DNA of 64,000 nucleotides. Origin: Diplonema papillatum. Taxonomy: Eukaryota; Euglenozoa; Diplonemea; Diplonemida; Diplonemidae. Below the pieces are notes generated by a model that saw only the letters and a program-made list of their open reading frames with translations, ran no database searches and was not told the origin of the DNA. The translations under genes and the position numbers were made by a program. The DNA lies in contig JAPJBO010000739.1 in assembly GCA_030068145.1 (NCBI GenBank), forward strand, positions 1 through 64,000. Direction: 5' to 3'. Of the stretch, positions 43,020 through 53,273 are shown piece by piece (the first letter of the stretch is position 1; each line of letters starts with the position of its first letter).

Positions 43020-44318
43020 CTGTGTGTGCAGGGGGGAGAAATTCTTAGTTTAATGTTTAGGCAGGGCACTGCCTCTCATGCATGTTTGATGATTTTGATG
43101 CTAGCATTAAATCTTTCTTCGAAGAACCAGTAAAATAGAAAAAAAGGGAAAGGAAAAAAGGGTCGTTTCGAGTTTCAAGGAAACGTGGTTTTATGTAACA
43201 GTAGTGTATGTGCAGGGTGCCGCTTGTGTAAGGTGTGTGTCTTCGTTGCCTGTTGCCAACGATTCGGCTGTTTTAGAGCGCGCTCTCATTTCCTATTGTT
43301 GTGACTAGTCATATCCGCGGTTCCAGTGTAACCAAAGAGTGAGGGGCGGCAGTTTAACGTGTCTACATGCCCAAACTCGTGAGGTTGTGAATAAGTTGCG
43401 GATAGGCCGATGTACGCGTATAAGATGTATGCGCTGCGACAACAACTCATTGTGAGTGTCCACCGGTATCCTTTTTTACCATTCGGTCTCGGGTACTGTC
43501 TTCATTCCGACACGGTGGCCCATCCAACTGGTCACAGAACGTTAGCCGTGCGGCAAAATGTGCTTCGTACCCGGAGCCCCAGCCAAAAAACCCGGGAAAA
43601 AATTGCATCACATGAACACACTTTTTTTCACCAAAAATTTGGTTTTATCATGGGCAGGTGCCTACTGCGCCAAAATGCGGGTGTTTTTTCCCCCGCAGGT
43701 GAGGTCAAAAAAGAATAGGCGCGATGTTTGTTTGTACGTGCCGGGATAGCACCCCATTCGACTTCTCCCTCGAGGATGTCAGTCCGAGTTAGTGCCATGT
43801 TTTGTTTGTACGTGCCGGGGGAGGATTAGCCTGTTAGTGAGTGATAGTGAGTGAATATGATCGGTAGGCTAAACTTCTCCCAAACACGCTGCCAGCGTTC
43901 TCTTTCGTGTTTACAATTAATTGTTATTACGAAAAAAGACACAAACTTTTGACCCCGCACGGCGCGCGGGGGCCAGTCGGCAAACCTGCCACGGGGCCGA
44001 TGGCCCCCAAGAAAAAATTTGGGAAAACGGATCTGGCGCTTCCTTTGTTTGTGCGCACTTCCTTCAAACCTGTTTTGTTCATCTAACGGGAGTGAGGATA
44101 GTACGCTGCCATCGATCTGTTTTTGTTCTTGGCAAATTGCATTTGTTAGACACAAAAAAAAACTGCTCAACTTCATCAAAAAGCACCGCAGTTTTTGTTC
44201 CAAATTTTGTTTTTTTGAAAACCCCCATTTTTTTCCCAGAAAAAAATGGGTGGCCTTTTTTTTTTTGGGGTCTAAACCCCTGTTTACCAAAAAGACACAA
44301 GGTTTTGACCCTGCACGA

Positions 44319-45000
44319 TAAGTCGAACCTTGAGTGCGTGAGCCCCTCCGAAGAAAGGTCCATCACACTAGTTCCAGCCTACTTAGCCCGGGTCTCTGGG
44401 TCGCGTCCCCCTCCTTCTCTTGGTCGCCTGGTCTTGAGTCTTGCTGGTCCGTCCGGGCTGGTCGCTTCGCGCTTCCCCTTCGTTTTGTGTCACCTCCCTG
44501 CTGCACGGGCTTCTTCCGTTTGTGCCACCTGCGATGCGGGCCGCTTCATTGCTCGTCTGCGCGCGCCGTGCGTATAAGTCGATCTTTGAGTGCGTGAGCC
44601 CCTCCGAAGAAAGGTCCATCACACTAGTTCCAAGCTACTTAGCCCGGGTCTCTGGGTCGCGTCCCCCTCCTTCTTTTGGTCGCCTGGTCCTGCGTCTTGT
44701 TGGTCCGTCCGGGCTGGGGGCTTCGCGCTTCCCCTTCGTCTTGCATCACCTCGTCTCCACTCCCTGCCGCACGGGCTGCGCGCGCCGTGCGTATAAGTCG
44801 AACTTTGAGTGCGTGAGCCCCCTGAACAAAGGTTCATCACACTAGTTTCAGGCTACACAGCCCGGGGTCTTTGGGTCGCGTCCCCCTCCTACCCTCTTGG
44901 TCGCTTGATCTTGAGTCTTGCTGGTCCGTCGGGGCTGGTCGCTTCGCGCTTCCCCCTTCGTTTTGGATCACCTCGTCTCGCGCCGTGCGGCCGGGTGTGC
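44319..45000 (-). repeat. Tandem triplicate of about 220-254 bp, related to 53.45-53.69 kb
   Basis: Units start near 44319, 44573 and 44791 with TTGAGTGCGTGAGCCCC and share GTCTCTGGGTCGCGTCCCCC and GCTGGTCCGTC. On the minus strand each encodes a basic C-terminal-like piece (QPGRTSKTQDQATKRRRGTR, then PRDPG and stop). The same piece lies on the plus strand at 53.5 kb, so these are inverted relatives of that segment. Confidence 0.85.
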
Positions 45001-45009
45001 GCGCCTCGC

Positions 45010-45120
45010 TAATACTCGACGCAGCTGCTTTGACTCCGAATGGAAGGGAGTAGATATAGGGGTAGAGGGGGAAATACACCAACAATCTGATTTGTTCTTT
45101 TTTACTAACCGTAATTGGAT
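45010..45120 (+). repeat. Retroposon fragment R4, partial copy
   Basis: AATACTCGACGCAGCTGCTT and GACTCCGAATGGAAGGGAG match the start of the fuller copies at 50108 and 58455; the match ends near AATCTGATTTGTTCTT. Confidence 0.7.
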
Positions 45121-45630
45121 TAACCCCTTACGGACGGGCGACATAATAACAGGGTGCGTCTTTTTATTACCTGATAATTTAGGCTTCTTTCAGAATATGA
45201 CCAGCTGGGGCAGAACGGGGCCAAGGCACCCCAGAAACTGTTTTGTTGGTTCGTATCCACGACAGTAGGGCTGGGGTCTCCTCGGAGACACCCCCCGGCA
45301 GCCCTGTTCTGACATTTTGAGGGTTCTTCCACCCTTCCAGGGACGGGCCACCGACGGGGCCGACAACAGGCAACGCCAGCTCTTTTGCCAGTAAGTGCTG
45401 CCCCTGCGGGGAGGCCACCAGTGTCCGAGAAGGGGTGAAACAGATGCTGCAGCCCTCGGCATCTCAGATCTCAACTGCGGAAAGTTCTAGATGTGTCACC
45501 CCCACTCAACACATCTAGAACTTTCCGCAGTTCAGGTTGACGAGCCAAACGGCTTTTGCTCCCGGAGCTCGTCCAACAAGGTGGCCAGCACTCTCATTCT
45601 CTGGATGGTGTGAGGGTGGGGAGTGGTCAG

Positions 45631-47093
45631 CCCCCCCCCCCTTTGCACTAATAAAAACCTTTTTAACATCACCCCATACTGGCCCCGAACCCCCATCTGT
45701 GTGGCCCAAAACGAGTCCCAAACGGTTTTTGACGGGCTGAGTCGAGGTAAAGGGGTCTCCGAAGGCCCACGAATGGGCCCAGGTGGGCCCAGGTGGGCCC
45801 CGGAGCGGGCACTCAGCGCGAGGGGGAGAGCCCCCAAAAATGGGGTCGTTTTCGGGCCTCGCCACTACTCAAACTAGTCAAACACCTTCTGGCCTCCAGC
45901 GGGAAACCCAGACTTCAAAACGACAAGATCGGCTGTGTTCAGCCGTAGATAGCCACCAGCGGGTCCTCTTGAAGCCGAAGAATGCTCTCGGGGGTCACAG
46001 TTAGCCCCATGTGTGCAGCGCCAGCAGTGGGCAGGCACACGCTTAGAATGTGTGGTATGCAAGTGCACCCTGCCTAGAATCCGGCTTCACCCGCTTTTGA
46101 GACACAGTGCTTACAAGGAAAACGCAGAATATAAGGTGGAAAAATGCAAAAGAACCAAGATGACGACTGTGAGCCCCCCGCCAACGCTAATCTCGGCAGC
46201 CTTTCCCCGGTTCTTTCAGAGATTGTCACCCACGACCATTCCAACAGCCCTGTACCGGGCACGTGCCCAGTCCAAACCGCTCACGATGCGTCGCCGGCTC
46301 GCCTCGTCGTCAAGGCTGTTGAAGGCTTCTGAAAGCCTACCAGAAAGGCGCATCCAGATGGCAACCTTCTCCTCCTCTGTCATTAGGGCGAGAAAGAAAC
46401 CGATCAGGTCCTCACCAGAGACCTTTTCGCAAAAGGTCCTGCTGGCTACGAGTCGTCTCTGCAAGGACTGACCACGTCTCGTTTCCTCATGAAACAGCGA
46501 CAACTTCTGCATTGCTCTCACCGATCACTCCACGAACTCCAGACCCGTGATCTTTGGCATTTTCTCCTCTCTTAGTTTCCGTTTTTCTGGGTCAACCTTA
46601 ATTCTTAATTAGTATTGCTGGTAAAGCCGGATTTTAGGCAGGGTGCACCTGCTGCACCCACTCTATTTACAACGTGTGCCTGCCCACCGCAGGCGCTGCA
46701 GGCGGGGTGGCCAAGTAGGGCTATCGGTGACCCCTGAGAACATTCTTCGGCTTCAAGAGGACCCGCTGGTGGCCATCTACAGCGGAACACAGCCGATCTT
46801 GTCGTTTTGAAGTCTGGGTTTCCCGCTGGAGGCCAGAAGGTGTTTGACTAGCTTGAGTAGTGGCGAGGCTTTGAAAATGACCCCATTTTGGGGGCACCCC
46901 CCCTCGCACTGAGTGCCCGCTCCGGGGCCCACCTGGGCCCACCTGGGCCTATTCGTGGGCCTTCAGAGACCCCTTTACCTCGACTCAGCCCGCCAAAAAC
47001 CGTTTGGAAACCGTTTTGGGCCACACAGGTGGGGTTTCAGGGCCAGTATAGGGTGACATCAAAAAAAAATTTATTAGTGCAAAGGGGGGGGGG
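45631..47093. mobile_element. DNA element with about 465-bp terminal inverted repeats
   Basis: The left arm 45631-46092 is repeated inverted at 46618-47093. Both arms start with a C/G run and CTTTGCACTAATAAA, then CATCACCC(C/T)ATACTGGCCC and GGGCCCAGGTGGGCCCCGGA, and end at a shared GCACCCTGCCTA block. The unique centre is about 525 bp and holds a 101-codon frame. I see no clear target-site duplication. A foldback-type or deleted DNA transposon fits. It lies inside intron 2 of the HMCES-type gene. Confidence 0.88.
46216..46521 (-). CDS. Hypothetical 101-aa protein inside the long-inverted-repeat element
   Basis: The frame fills most of the unique centre. It reads as a compact helical protein (EDLIGFFLALMTEEEKVAIW, LSEAFNSLDDEASRRRIVSG). 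No family recognised, no Cys/His clusters, no membrane segment. Its position between perfect arms suggests it belongs to the element. Whether it is expressed is unknown. Confidence 0.4.
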   Translation of the reverse strand: MRAMQKLSLFHEETRRGQSLQRRLVASRTFCEKVSGEDLIGFFLALMTEEEKVAIWMRLSGRLSEAFNSLDDEASRRRIVSGLDWARARYRAVGMVVGDNL

Positions 47094-47095
47094 CC

Positions 47096-48393
47096 GGCTA
47101 TGTAGGATGGAAACGTTGGAAACGTTTCCGTTTCCGTTTCCGTTTCCGTTTCCTTCTTTTTGGCGGCGGATGGAAACGCCGTTTCTTTTCAAAAGAAACG
47201 GCTGGTATGCCACTAGTATACTGGCTGAAGGTCCGACCGGAAATGTGTTCCGAACGGCGGACCCCGCAATCCAGTGGGAAACCATGGACAAGGTGGCTCC
47301 GAAAAAGAGGGAGGAAAGAAGCATAAGAGTTGCGACCGCGTGCAGCAGACGCAACCACACGCATCCGGTTGTGATGACTTTGAGGTCTGCAGCTCTTTAT
47401 ACCAATGGCTGTTGTGGCGACGATGCTCTGTTATGCGAGGCCGTTGGCCAACGCGCTGAAGACGATCGGGAAAGCACATCCGCTTCCAATAATAGGCTAT
47501 ACAGATACGGTCGTTCAGGACAGCGGGAGCACCGCCGCGCCACAGGCTACAAGACCGGGGTTTTTCGGCGGCGTAAGACAAAGAGGGAGTGCGATCAGCA
47601 TCAGGAGGTGAGAAGGGCACACGTATGCCGGGGCAATGTTGAACCCGCCAGAAAAGCGATGGCCACGCAGTAACGTGTGCGTTAAACATCGCTTGCCACT
47701 GTGCACCTTGCATACGACGACGGGTGGCAACCGTCACCGGAAGGGGCACCATCGGGCGGTGTTGTCGGAGCATAGACAGCGACGGCAGGAAGAACCCCAC
47801 CGACAATGCAGAAGAGGACGGCAGATTCAAAAAGCCCCACTCGGCACGGCCGCCGATACAAGTAAACATGAGAACGTGGGTTGGAAGCAGCAGAGGACGA
47901 AGTGGTAGGCACAGAAGAGTGGAACCTGGTGTCAGAAAACCTCAGCATCCGCATGTGACGACATTCTGCATCATTAGCTTGTGGTTACCTATTTGCTCGT
48001 GTCAGATTGCCGATGAAAGAAAACGGTGAGCATCAGCGACTGCTCTGCACAAACGAGACCGCGACGACACACAAGAAGGGGCCGAGCCAAGTCGAAGAAC
48101 AGCCCAGGAAGGGCCCTGAAGAGTCAGAGAGCCCGCCAGAAGACGGAGGAAGAGAAGTGCCCGCTGGTAGATCAAAAGAAGAAGGTGATCCCGCCCTGAA
48201 AGGAAAGCCAAAATTTGGCTGGAAACGGACACCCGACGGACACACAGAAGGACCCGCGAAGTGGTATCCTATAGGGCCCCGAGGAGCCTTCTGGCGTTTC
48301 TTTTAAAAGAAACGGGAACGTTTCCGTTTCCGTTTCCGTTTCCATATTTCGAAAAAACTAAAAGAAACGGCGTTTCCATCCAACTTAGCCCTA
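47096..48393. mobile_element. Second inverted-repeat element with GGAAAC hexamer arrays
   Basis: Left end GGCTATGTAGGATGGAAACG (47096-47115) matches the complement of the right end (48371-48390) at 18 of 20 bases. Inside each end lies a run of TTTCCG hexamers (47130-47155, 48318-48342) and an AAAGAAACGG / CCGTTTCTTTT pair. Both flanks are poly-G, so an 8-bp all-G duplication is possible but cannot be read. It resembles a non-autonomous hAT-type element with subterminal repeats (inference). Confidence 0.65.
48007..48306 (+). CDS. Hypothetical 99-aa frame in the second element
   Basis: Hydrophilic Glu/Lys/Pro-rich frame (EEQPRKGPEESESPPEDGGR) ending with KPKFGWKRTPDGHTEGPAKW. No family recognised. 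It may be a coding remnant or chance. Confidence 0.2.
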   Translation: MPMKENGEHQRLLCTNETATTHKKGPSQVEEQPRKGPEESESPPEDGGREVPAGRSKEEGDPALKGKPKFGWKRTPDGHTEGPAKWYPIGPRGAFWRFF

Positions 48394-48985
48394 GGGGGGG
48401 GGGGGGGGGGGGGGTTTGGCATCGTACCATATGCATCTTCACCTGCCTCTTCTATTCAAGGTACCTCTTGTATTCAAGGTACCTCCTGTATTCGACCCCC
48501 CCAGTAAACCGTCTCATTCTGTAGAAAAAAGCTGCACCGAGCTGTACACGCGTGGCGGGTTCCAGCGCGATCGAGGGAGGGAGAGAAAAAAACGGAATGG
48601 CCCACAGCATGCAATCAAGCTTGAAGGAAAGCCGTAACAAGACGGCGCTTCCCCCGCAAGACGAGCTCCCGCGGCTGACACCCCCCCTTCGCATTTCTTT
48701 CTGTTTTACATCTTCGAAGAAGACTTGAGCGCTGGCATCGAACGTGCACGGGAGGCAGTGTTCTTGTCTACTTGTCAAACATTCACTACGCATTTTCCCC
48801 CCCGGCAGCCAGTGCCTTCTTGGCGCCACGTCCGCCATACCATGGCCGCGACCGAACATGGTTGTGGGGGGGTTCTGGCTAGTTGATCCAGTGGGCGGGG
48901 ACTGGTTGGTGATATCTTTAAAAAAAAAGCCTAAACTATCAGGTACTAAAAAGACTCGCACATATATTGCCCCAGAAAAACGTAC

Positions 48986-49112
48986 CTGCGGCCTTCGACG
49001 GCGAAGCTGTGAGGTCAACCTTCTTGATGCAGTCCGGGCCCTGGTAAGCCACTTTGCCGACCTCTTTTGACACGGGGTGGAATGCCAGCTTTCCGTATTC
49101 TTTGTCGTCCTC
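48986..49112 (-). CDS. HMCES: HMCES-type gene, exon 2
   Basis: Acceptor CCACTACAG|GAGGACGA and donor GCCGCAG|GTACGT bound 127 bp (42 codons plus one base). It encodes LAFHPVSKEVGKVAYQGPDC, matching the conserved SRAP stretch that in the human protein reads FHAVSSVVNNSRNNTPEC. It completes the catalytic domain begun in exon 1. Confidence 0.88.
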
Positions 49113-49540
49113 CTGTAGTGGGTGTGGAGAGTGCAAGTTTGCTTGAGACCGGGATCAAGAGTCTCCGGATGGCTTTTTGCGACCCAACGAGGGGAATTCC
49201 ATTCGGCATGACGAACGTTTTTGCACTCTCTGAACCCAGAGAAGGATTCAGTTGCTCTAGTTGTACAACAACCAGGCCTGCTCTCTCATCATTTTGCCGA
49301 TATGGGAAAACCTTAGTGTAATGTTTAGGCAGGGCGCTGCCTAAACATTGCCTGCCTCTCATGCATGGTTGATGCTAGCATCAAGTCTTCTTTGATGAAG
49401 ATGTTGTCTAGAAAAGGGATGCAAAATTAGCAAATGGTAAAAAGGGGGAGTGCACGGCTCCCAAAGTGGGGCATGATAAACCTTGAGGGACTCTACGCGT
49501 CCACATGTGGACCACACGTATTTTCTCAGAGACCGAAAAC

Positions 49541-49735
49541 GGAGCGTAAGCCCGGGTCCAGCTTTTCGCTGAAAACACTGGACCCAGCGATCAGGTCCAG
49601 CTTTTCGCTGAAAACACTGGACCCAGTGATCAGGGTCGCTGGGTCCAGCTTTTCGCTGGGTCCAGCTTTTCGCTGAAAACACTGGACCCAGCGACCTGGA
49701 TCCAGAAACACTGGGTCCAGTTTATGGTGACACAA
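49541..49735. repeat. Tandem hairpin cluster A
   Basis: Four to five copies of a hairpin with arms GGTCCAG...CTGGACC and inner arms TTTTC-gct-GAAAA, spaced by CAGCGATCA. It follows GGAGCGTAAGCCC and a CCACATGTGG palindrome. Confidence 0.9.
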
Positions 49736-50107
49736 GACCCAGCCACATGTGTGGTGGTCGTTTAGCCTGCTTGATGGAAGCCCAGCGTCAAGGCCATCCC
49801 TCCCGCCAAAGACCGCAGCTGTGCAGGTATTTGGGCTGTCCCCGTCTGCGCCAATATCCGCAAGAAAATTGTTTGCTTCCTCCTGTTCTGCTTCATCCTG
49901 CCCTTGTGGCTGCAGATTATGGCCGTGTTGCCAAACGGCATGTCCGAATATTTCGGCATTTTGCGGGGGAAAAACAGAGAGAGAAATGATTGGGCTCCTC
50001 AGAGGAAGAACGCTTCAGAGGGTTCACGCTTGTGTCGATCCTGTGGTGTGCTCGGGATCACCCCCTTTCCCATATCGGACGAACGAGGTGCACACAACAC
50101 CGCGGCG

Positions 50108-50406
50108 AAAATACTCGACGTAGCTGCTTCGACTCCGAATGGAAGGGGGGAAATATAGAGGTAAGGGGCAAATACAATACAAACACAATCTGATTTGTTC
50201 TTCGCTTACACCACCGTGTGTTGTTTTCTCACTCAGGACTTTTGACCTGTTGTGTTTGTGTGATTTGTCGTGTAGGGGTAGACCCGCATGACCTCACGTC
50301 CGTTCAACACGTGGTTCGGTAGTTACAGCACTTGGGATCCCTTGTTCTTTGTCGGGCAGCATCGTCGAGCATTTCCTTTCAAGCTGGCGCTTATGTAAAA
50401 AAAAAT
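50108..50406 (+). mobile_element. Retroposon copy R4 with 3' poly(A)
   Basis: Almost identical to 58455-58760 over about 300 bp and ending in an A tract (9 A's here, about 19 there). GCTTCGACTCC at 50126 resembles a Pol III B box, which would suit a SINE, but no A box is evident. Could also be a 5'-truncated LINE tail. Confidence 0.7.
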
Positions 50407-50794
50407 ACAGGGGGCTACACCACGATCTGCCAAAGCCGCTCGGAAAAGTCTTGCTTTCGGTCGGCCGACGAGTGCCACCAACGACCAAGGCCGCCAAGTG
50501 TTGCACAGCCAAGTCCGTAGTGGCGCTATTCTTTTGCCCGCCGCACATAGGGAAAGGCTTTTTTTCCCCCCGAACTGCCCTTGGTGCTCGTCTTGTGCTC
50601 ATTCTGCGCAGTTCGTCTCCCCTGCCTGACTTCGTGCTTCCATTGGGCCTGCTTGCGCTCCCATCCCGACGGGTAATACGTCTGAGAATGAAAACTGCCA
50701 TTCGGTGTTGCAGCTTTGCGGAGCCCAGCCTGCGGTACGGCTCACACTTTGTCGCCGCCTTCTTCGCCGTCTGCTCGCGGCCAACATGTGGATT

Positions 50795-50970
50795 TACATG
50801 TGGATCCACATGTGGAATAACACGTGGAGAAAAAAAACCCGAAAAAAATTAAACCCACACGTTCCACACGTGGAGCGTAAGCCCTGAGCTGGACCCAGCG
50901 ACCCTGATCGCTGGGTCCAGTGTTTTCAGCGAAAAGCTGGACCCAGCGACCCTGATCGCTGGGGTCCACC
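50795..50970. repeat. Hairpin cluster B
   Basis: ACATGTGGATCCACATGT is a perfect 18-bp palindrome; GGAGCGTAAGCCC follows; then the same hairpin unit as cluster A in opposite reading (GCTGGACCCAGCGACC, TGATCGCTGGGTCCAG). The two clusters are 1.3 kb apart in the same intron. Confidence 0.88.
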
Positions 50971-51044
50971 CGCCCAATGACTCTCGCAAAAAGAGACAGA
51001 CTGTAGTCAAAAGTTGCTAAGGGGCCCGAAAAATACTCGAGGGA

Positions 51045-51155
51045 CTGCCTTGTGCTCATTTCGAAGGAGGCTAGAGGGGGAGAAAACAATACAACTACAA
51101 AGTGGGTCTTTTTTGTTGAACGCTTACGCAGGTGCTTATACAAAAAAAAAATAAT
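51045..51155 (+). repeat. Dispersed repeat R1, copy d (internally deleted)
   Basis: Starts TGCCTTGTGCTCATTTCGAA and runs to CGCTTACGCAGGTGCTTATA; about 80-90 bp of the middle is missing relative to copy a. Confidence 0.75.
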
Positions 51156-51699
51156 TTTGGACCGTTGAAAAACTGCTCCTCTAGACGCGCGAAGGATGGT
51201 CCTATTCCACCCACGTTATTAGAGTACGAGTTCGATTTTTCTATGAATCCAAAGATGATGCTTTGACAAGCATGTCGCACCACAATATGGTCCCACACCA
51301 TTTCCCCATACATTGTGGCCGATGTGGCTAGAATCTGCTTCCGCCATGACCAGGAAAAATGGGGTCCTCCGTCGCATGATACATGGGAAAACGTTCGTGT
51401 CGACGGATTGATTTCAACCCTGGCACTGACTCTTGCCTATTTGCAATGGGCCACGAAGGGAAAAGATCCTAGCCACAATATAGCCACAATGCATGGTGGG
51501 TAAATGTGGTGGCTATCCTGACCACATTGTGGGACAGTTGCGGGTGCGCAGTACTGTGAGGAGCACATCTGCACTGCGAAAGCCGCGAACATGCTGTGAG
51601 TAAGCACACCACGAGCTCAACACGGAGGCGGGCCCCGGTGAAAGCAAGGGTGTCTTCGGTGTTAGCCCACACAACACAAAGTGGGGCGACTTGCAAGAT

Positions 51700-51905
51700 T
51701 GAAAGAAGTGCGTAGTTTTGTTTTGTTCTTTTACTTGTTAGTTGTCGACAACTTTTCTTGTATTGAGGTGTCATTCAGATGTAAATCTAAAGCCGCCCAC
51801 GTCAAAATTTGTTAAGCATTGAGTTCTTTTAAGTACATGAACCACACGGATTAACATGCACTGTATGTGTTGTTAAGCAGCGGCTGCCAAAACTTGCCGT
51901 GAAAG
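51700..51905 (+). repeat. Dispersed repeat R5
   Basis: Matches 59575-59690 and 59838-59870 (AAGCCGCCCACGTCAAA, GAGTTCTTTTAAGTACATGA, AGCAGCGGCTGCCAAAACTT). The 59.6-kb copy has about 150 bp of extra sequence in the middle. The left part also matches 14545-14610. Confidence 0.8.
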
Positions 51906-52007
51906 GAGAAAATGTTTCTAAAAAAGAAAGGGGGCAGGCTGTATTTTTCGACCCTCGTAGCGTGCGAAGAAAGCGCGAACTCCTTTGGTGGGCAAAGATG
52001 TGCACAC

Positions 52008-52616
52008 CTGCTTCACGCAGAGCCGCAGAGGTGCCGAGTCTGAAAGAGGCGTCGTTTCGTCAAGCCATTGCCGGATGTCTTCGGCGGTGTGCAGAAGCAA
52101 GGGCACGCGGTCGTGGATCCAGCTAAGCGTTGATGTGGCGGCGCGGGTGACCACTACGAAGGATCCGGGGTTGTGGTTCGAGCACAGGCACGCCACTGCG
52201 AGGAGGTCGGCTGGGTCCGCTGTCTTCTTGTGGAAGTAGTACGGCTGCTTCTTGCTCGGGCCGAGCGACTTGTCCCACTCGTAATACCCCGACAGGAAAA
52301 AGACGCACCGCCGCAGGCCTTTGAACTTCTGCTCGATGCTCTCGCCGCGCGCGTTCACCAGGAACCGGCTTCCTTTGATGCCCCAGCCGCAGTCCCTCAC
52401 CACGTACGCGCCCGCCTCGCCGTCCTTCGGTAGCTGCACCACCCGGCACACAGTCCCCGGGGCGACGTTGTACTTCGCGTTGCCTGTCGTTCCGCCGTCT
52501 TCCTTCCCCGCGGTCGTGTCATTCAACTTGCCCCCCAGGCGCAGCAGCGCGAGGCGCTCTTCGATGGCTTTATTGTACTCCGCACGGTCTAACGTGCACG
52601 CTCCGCGGCCGCACAT
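52008..52616 (-). CDS. HMCES: HMCES-type SRAP protein, exon 1 (abasic-site DNA shield)
   Basis: I take MCGRGACTL as the start because SRAP proteins need Cys2 exposed after Met removal; a Met 18 codons upstream is in frame but would bury it. The SRAP domain shows C2, N88 (VNARGES), E113 (GYYEW) and H168 (IHDRVP), the residues used for the thiazolidine crosslink to abasic sites and for its reversal. The exon encodes 203 residues and ends CVKQ with donor AAGCAG|GTGTGC. Exon 2 (48986-49112) and exon 3a (42793-43019) or 3b (41368-41822) complete it in phase. Expected role: covalently protecting abasic sites in single-stranded DNA at replication forks. All catalytic residues are present, so it should be active. 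One gene spans about 10-11 kb. Confidence 0.92.
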
Positions 52617-52819
52617 TGTGTATGCCTTGTGCTCCTTCGGGGTGGTTAAAGTGTTTCGTACGCATGCCACCTGACTTGCACACCTGTGGTCTCGCAGAGG
52701 TCTTCACTCCCGAGTGTTTGAAGAGCAAACAACACATTTGTAGAGTATGAAATCGAATTGAACATTTGGCAGTGTAGTGTGGTGCTGGGGAGACACGCTC
52801 CTGTGCACGGGGCCACCCC

Positions 52820-52970
52820 CTTCCCTTTGCACTGCGGGCTGCGGGTACACACTGCGGGCTGCCTTCTCAGCTCAGCGGGCTGAGGTTTTACAACACAGCG
52901 GGCTGTCTTCCTGGCACAGCGGGCCGAGGATTTCGTTTGCCATTACCAGCATCAGCGGGCTGGCGTGCCT
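52820..52970. promoter_or_regulatory. Cluster of GCGGGCTG motifs upstream of the HMCES-type gene
   Basis: GCGGGCTG or GCGGGCCG at 52834, 52854, 52875, 52898, 52919 and 52955. Five lie 20-23 bp apart, about two helical turns. The cluster is 220-340 bp upstream of the HMCES-type start, between it and the plus-strand frames from 53.27 kb. A binding-site array is inferred only from spacing. Confidence 0.4.
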
Positions 52971-53273
52971 GTACGCTTCCTGTGCTGACGCAGGAAGTTC
53001 TCGCAACGCGACCGGGCTAGATGTTCTCACCCCTACCCCTTCCGACTGAGTAGTCTTTCCCTGATCCTCCCACTTCCTGGGGACTCTACAGGCGATTATT
53101 AGATTATTGGAAATTACGGTCACCTACCTTAGGGGCCTAAGAACAAATTTTGGGATCCCGCTTCGGGATATAAGGGCACGTATTTGTTTTGAACCGAGTG
53201 TGGCACGCTTACCGGAGCTGGACACTTCTCAGGTGTCGAGCTTCTGCCTCCAACACGGCCCAATCCGGAGACA

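Larger units (their letters stand above)
43020..48985 (-). other. Intron 2 of the HMCES-type gene (about 6 kb)
   Basis: Bounded by GT at 48985-48984 and AG at 43021-43020. It contains two inverted-repeat elements, a tandem triplicate and retroposon fragments, all listed separately. No other gene is recognised at 43.1-44.3 kb; 43925-43990 and 44270-44320 share ACACAA(A/G)CTTTTGACCC-like text with 14.27 kb. Confidence 0.75.
49113..52007 (-). other. Intron 1 of the HMCES-type gene (about 2.9 kb)
   Basis: GT at 52007-52006 to AG at 49114-49113. It is filled with hairpin clusters, a retroposon copy and dispersed repeats, listed separately. Confidence 0.8.

Noticed and set aside
45990-46150. Zinc-finger-like RLECVVCKCTLPRIR frame suggesting a piggyBac C-terminal domain in the long-arm element
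   Set aside because: The Cys pattern is not kept in the other arm and the frame is broken on both sides.
47130-48342. TTTCCG hexamer runs as telomeric repeats
   Set aside because: Too short, interstitial, symmetric inside an inverted-repeat element, and not a known telomere motif.
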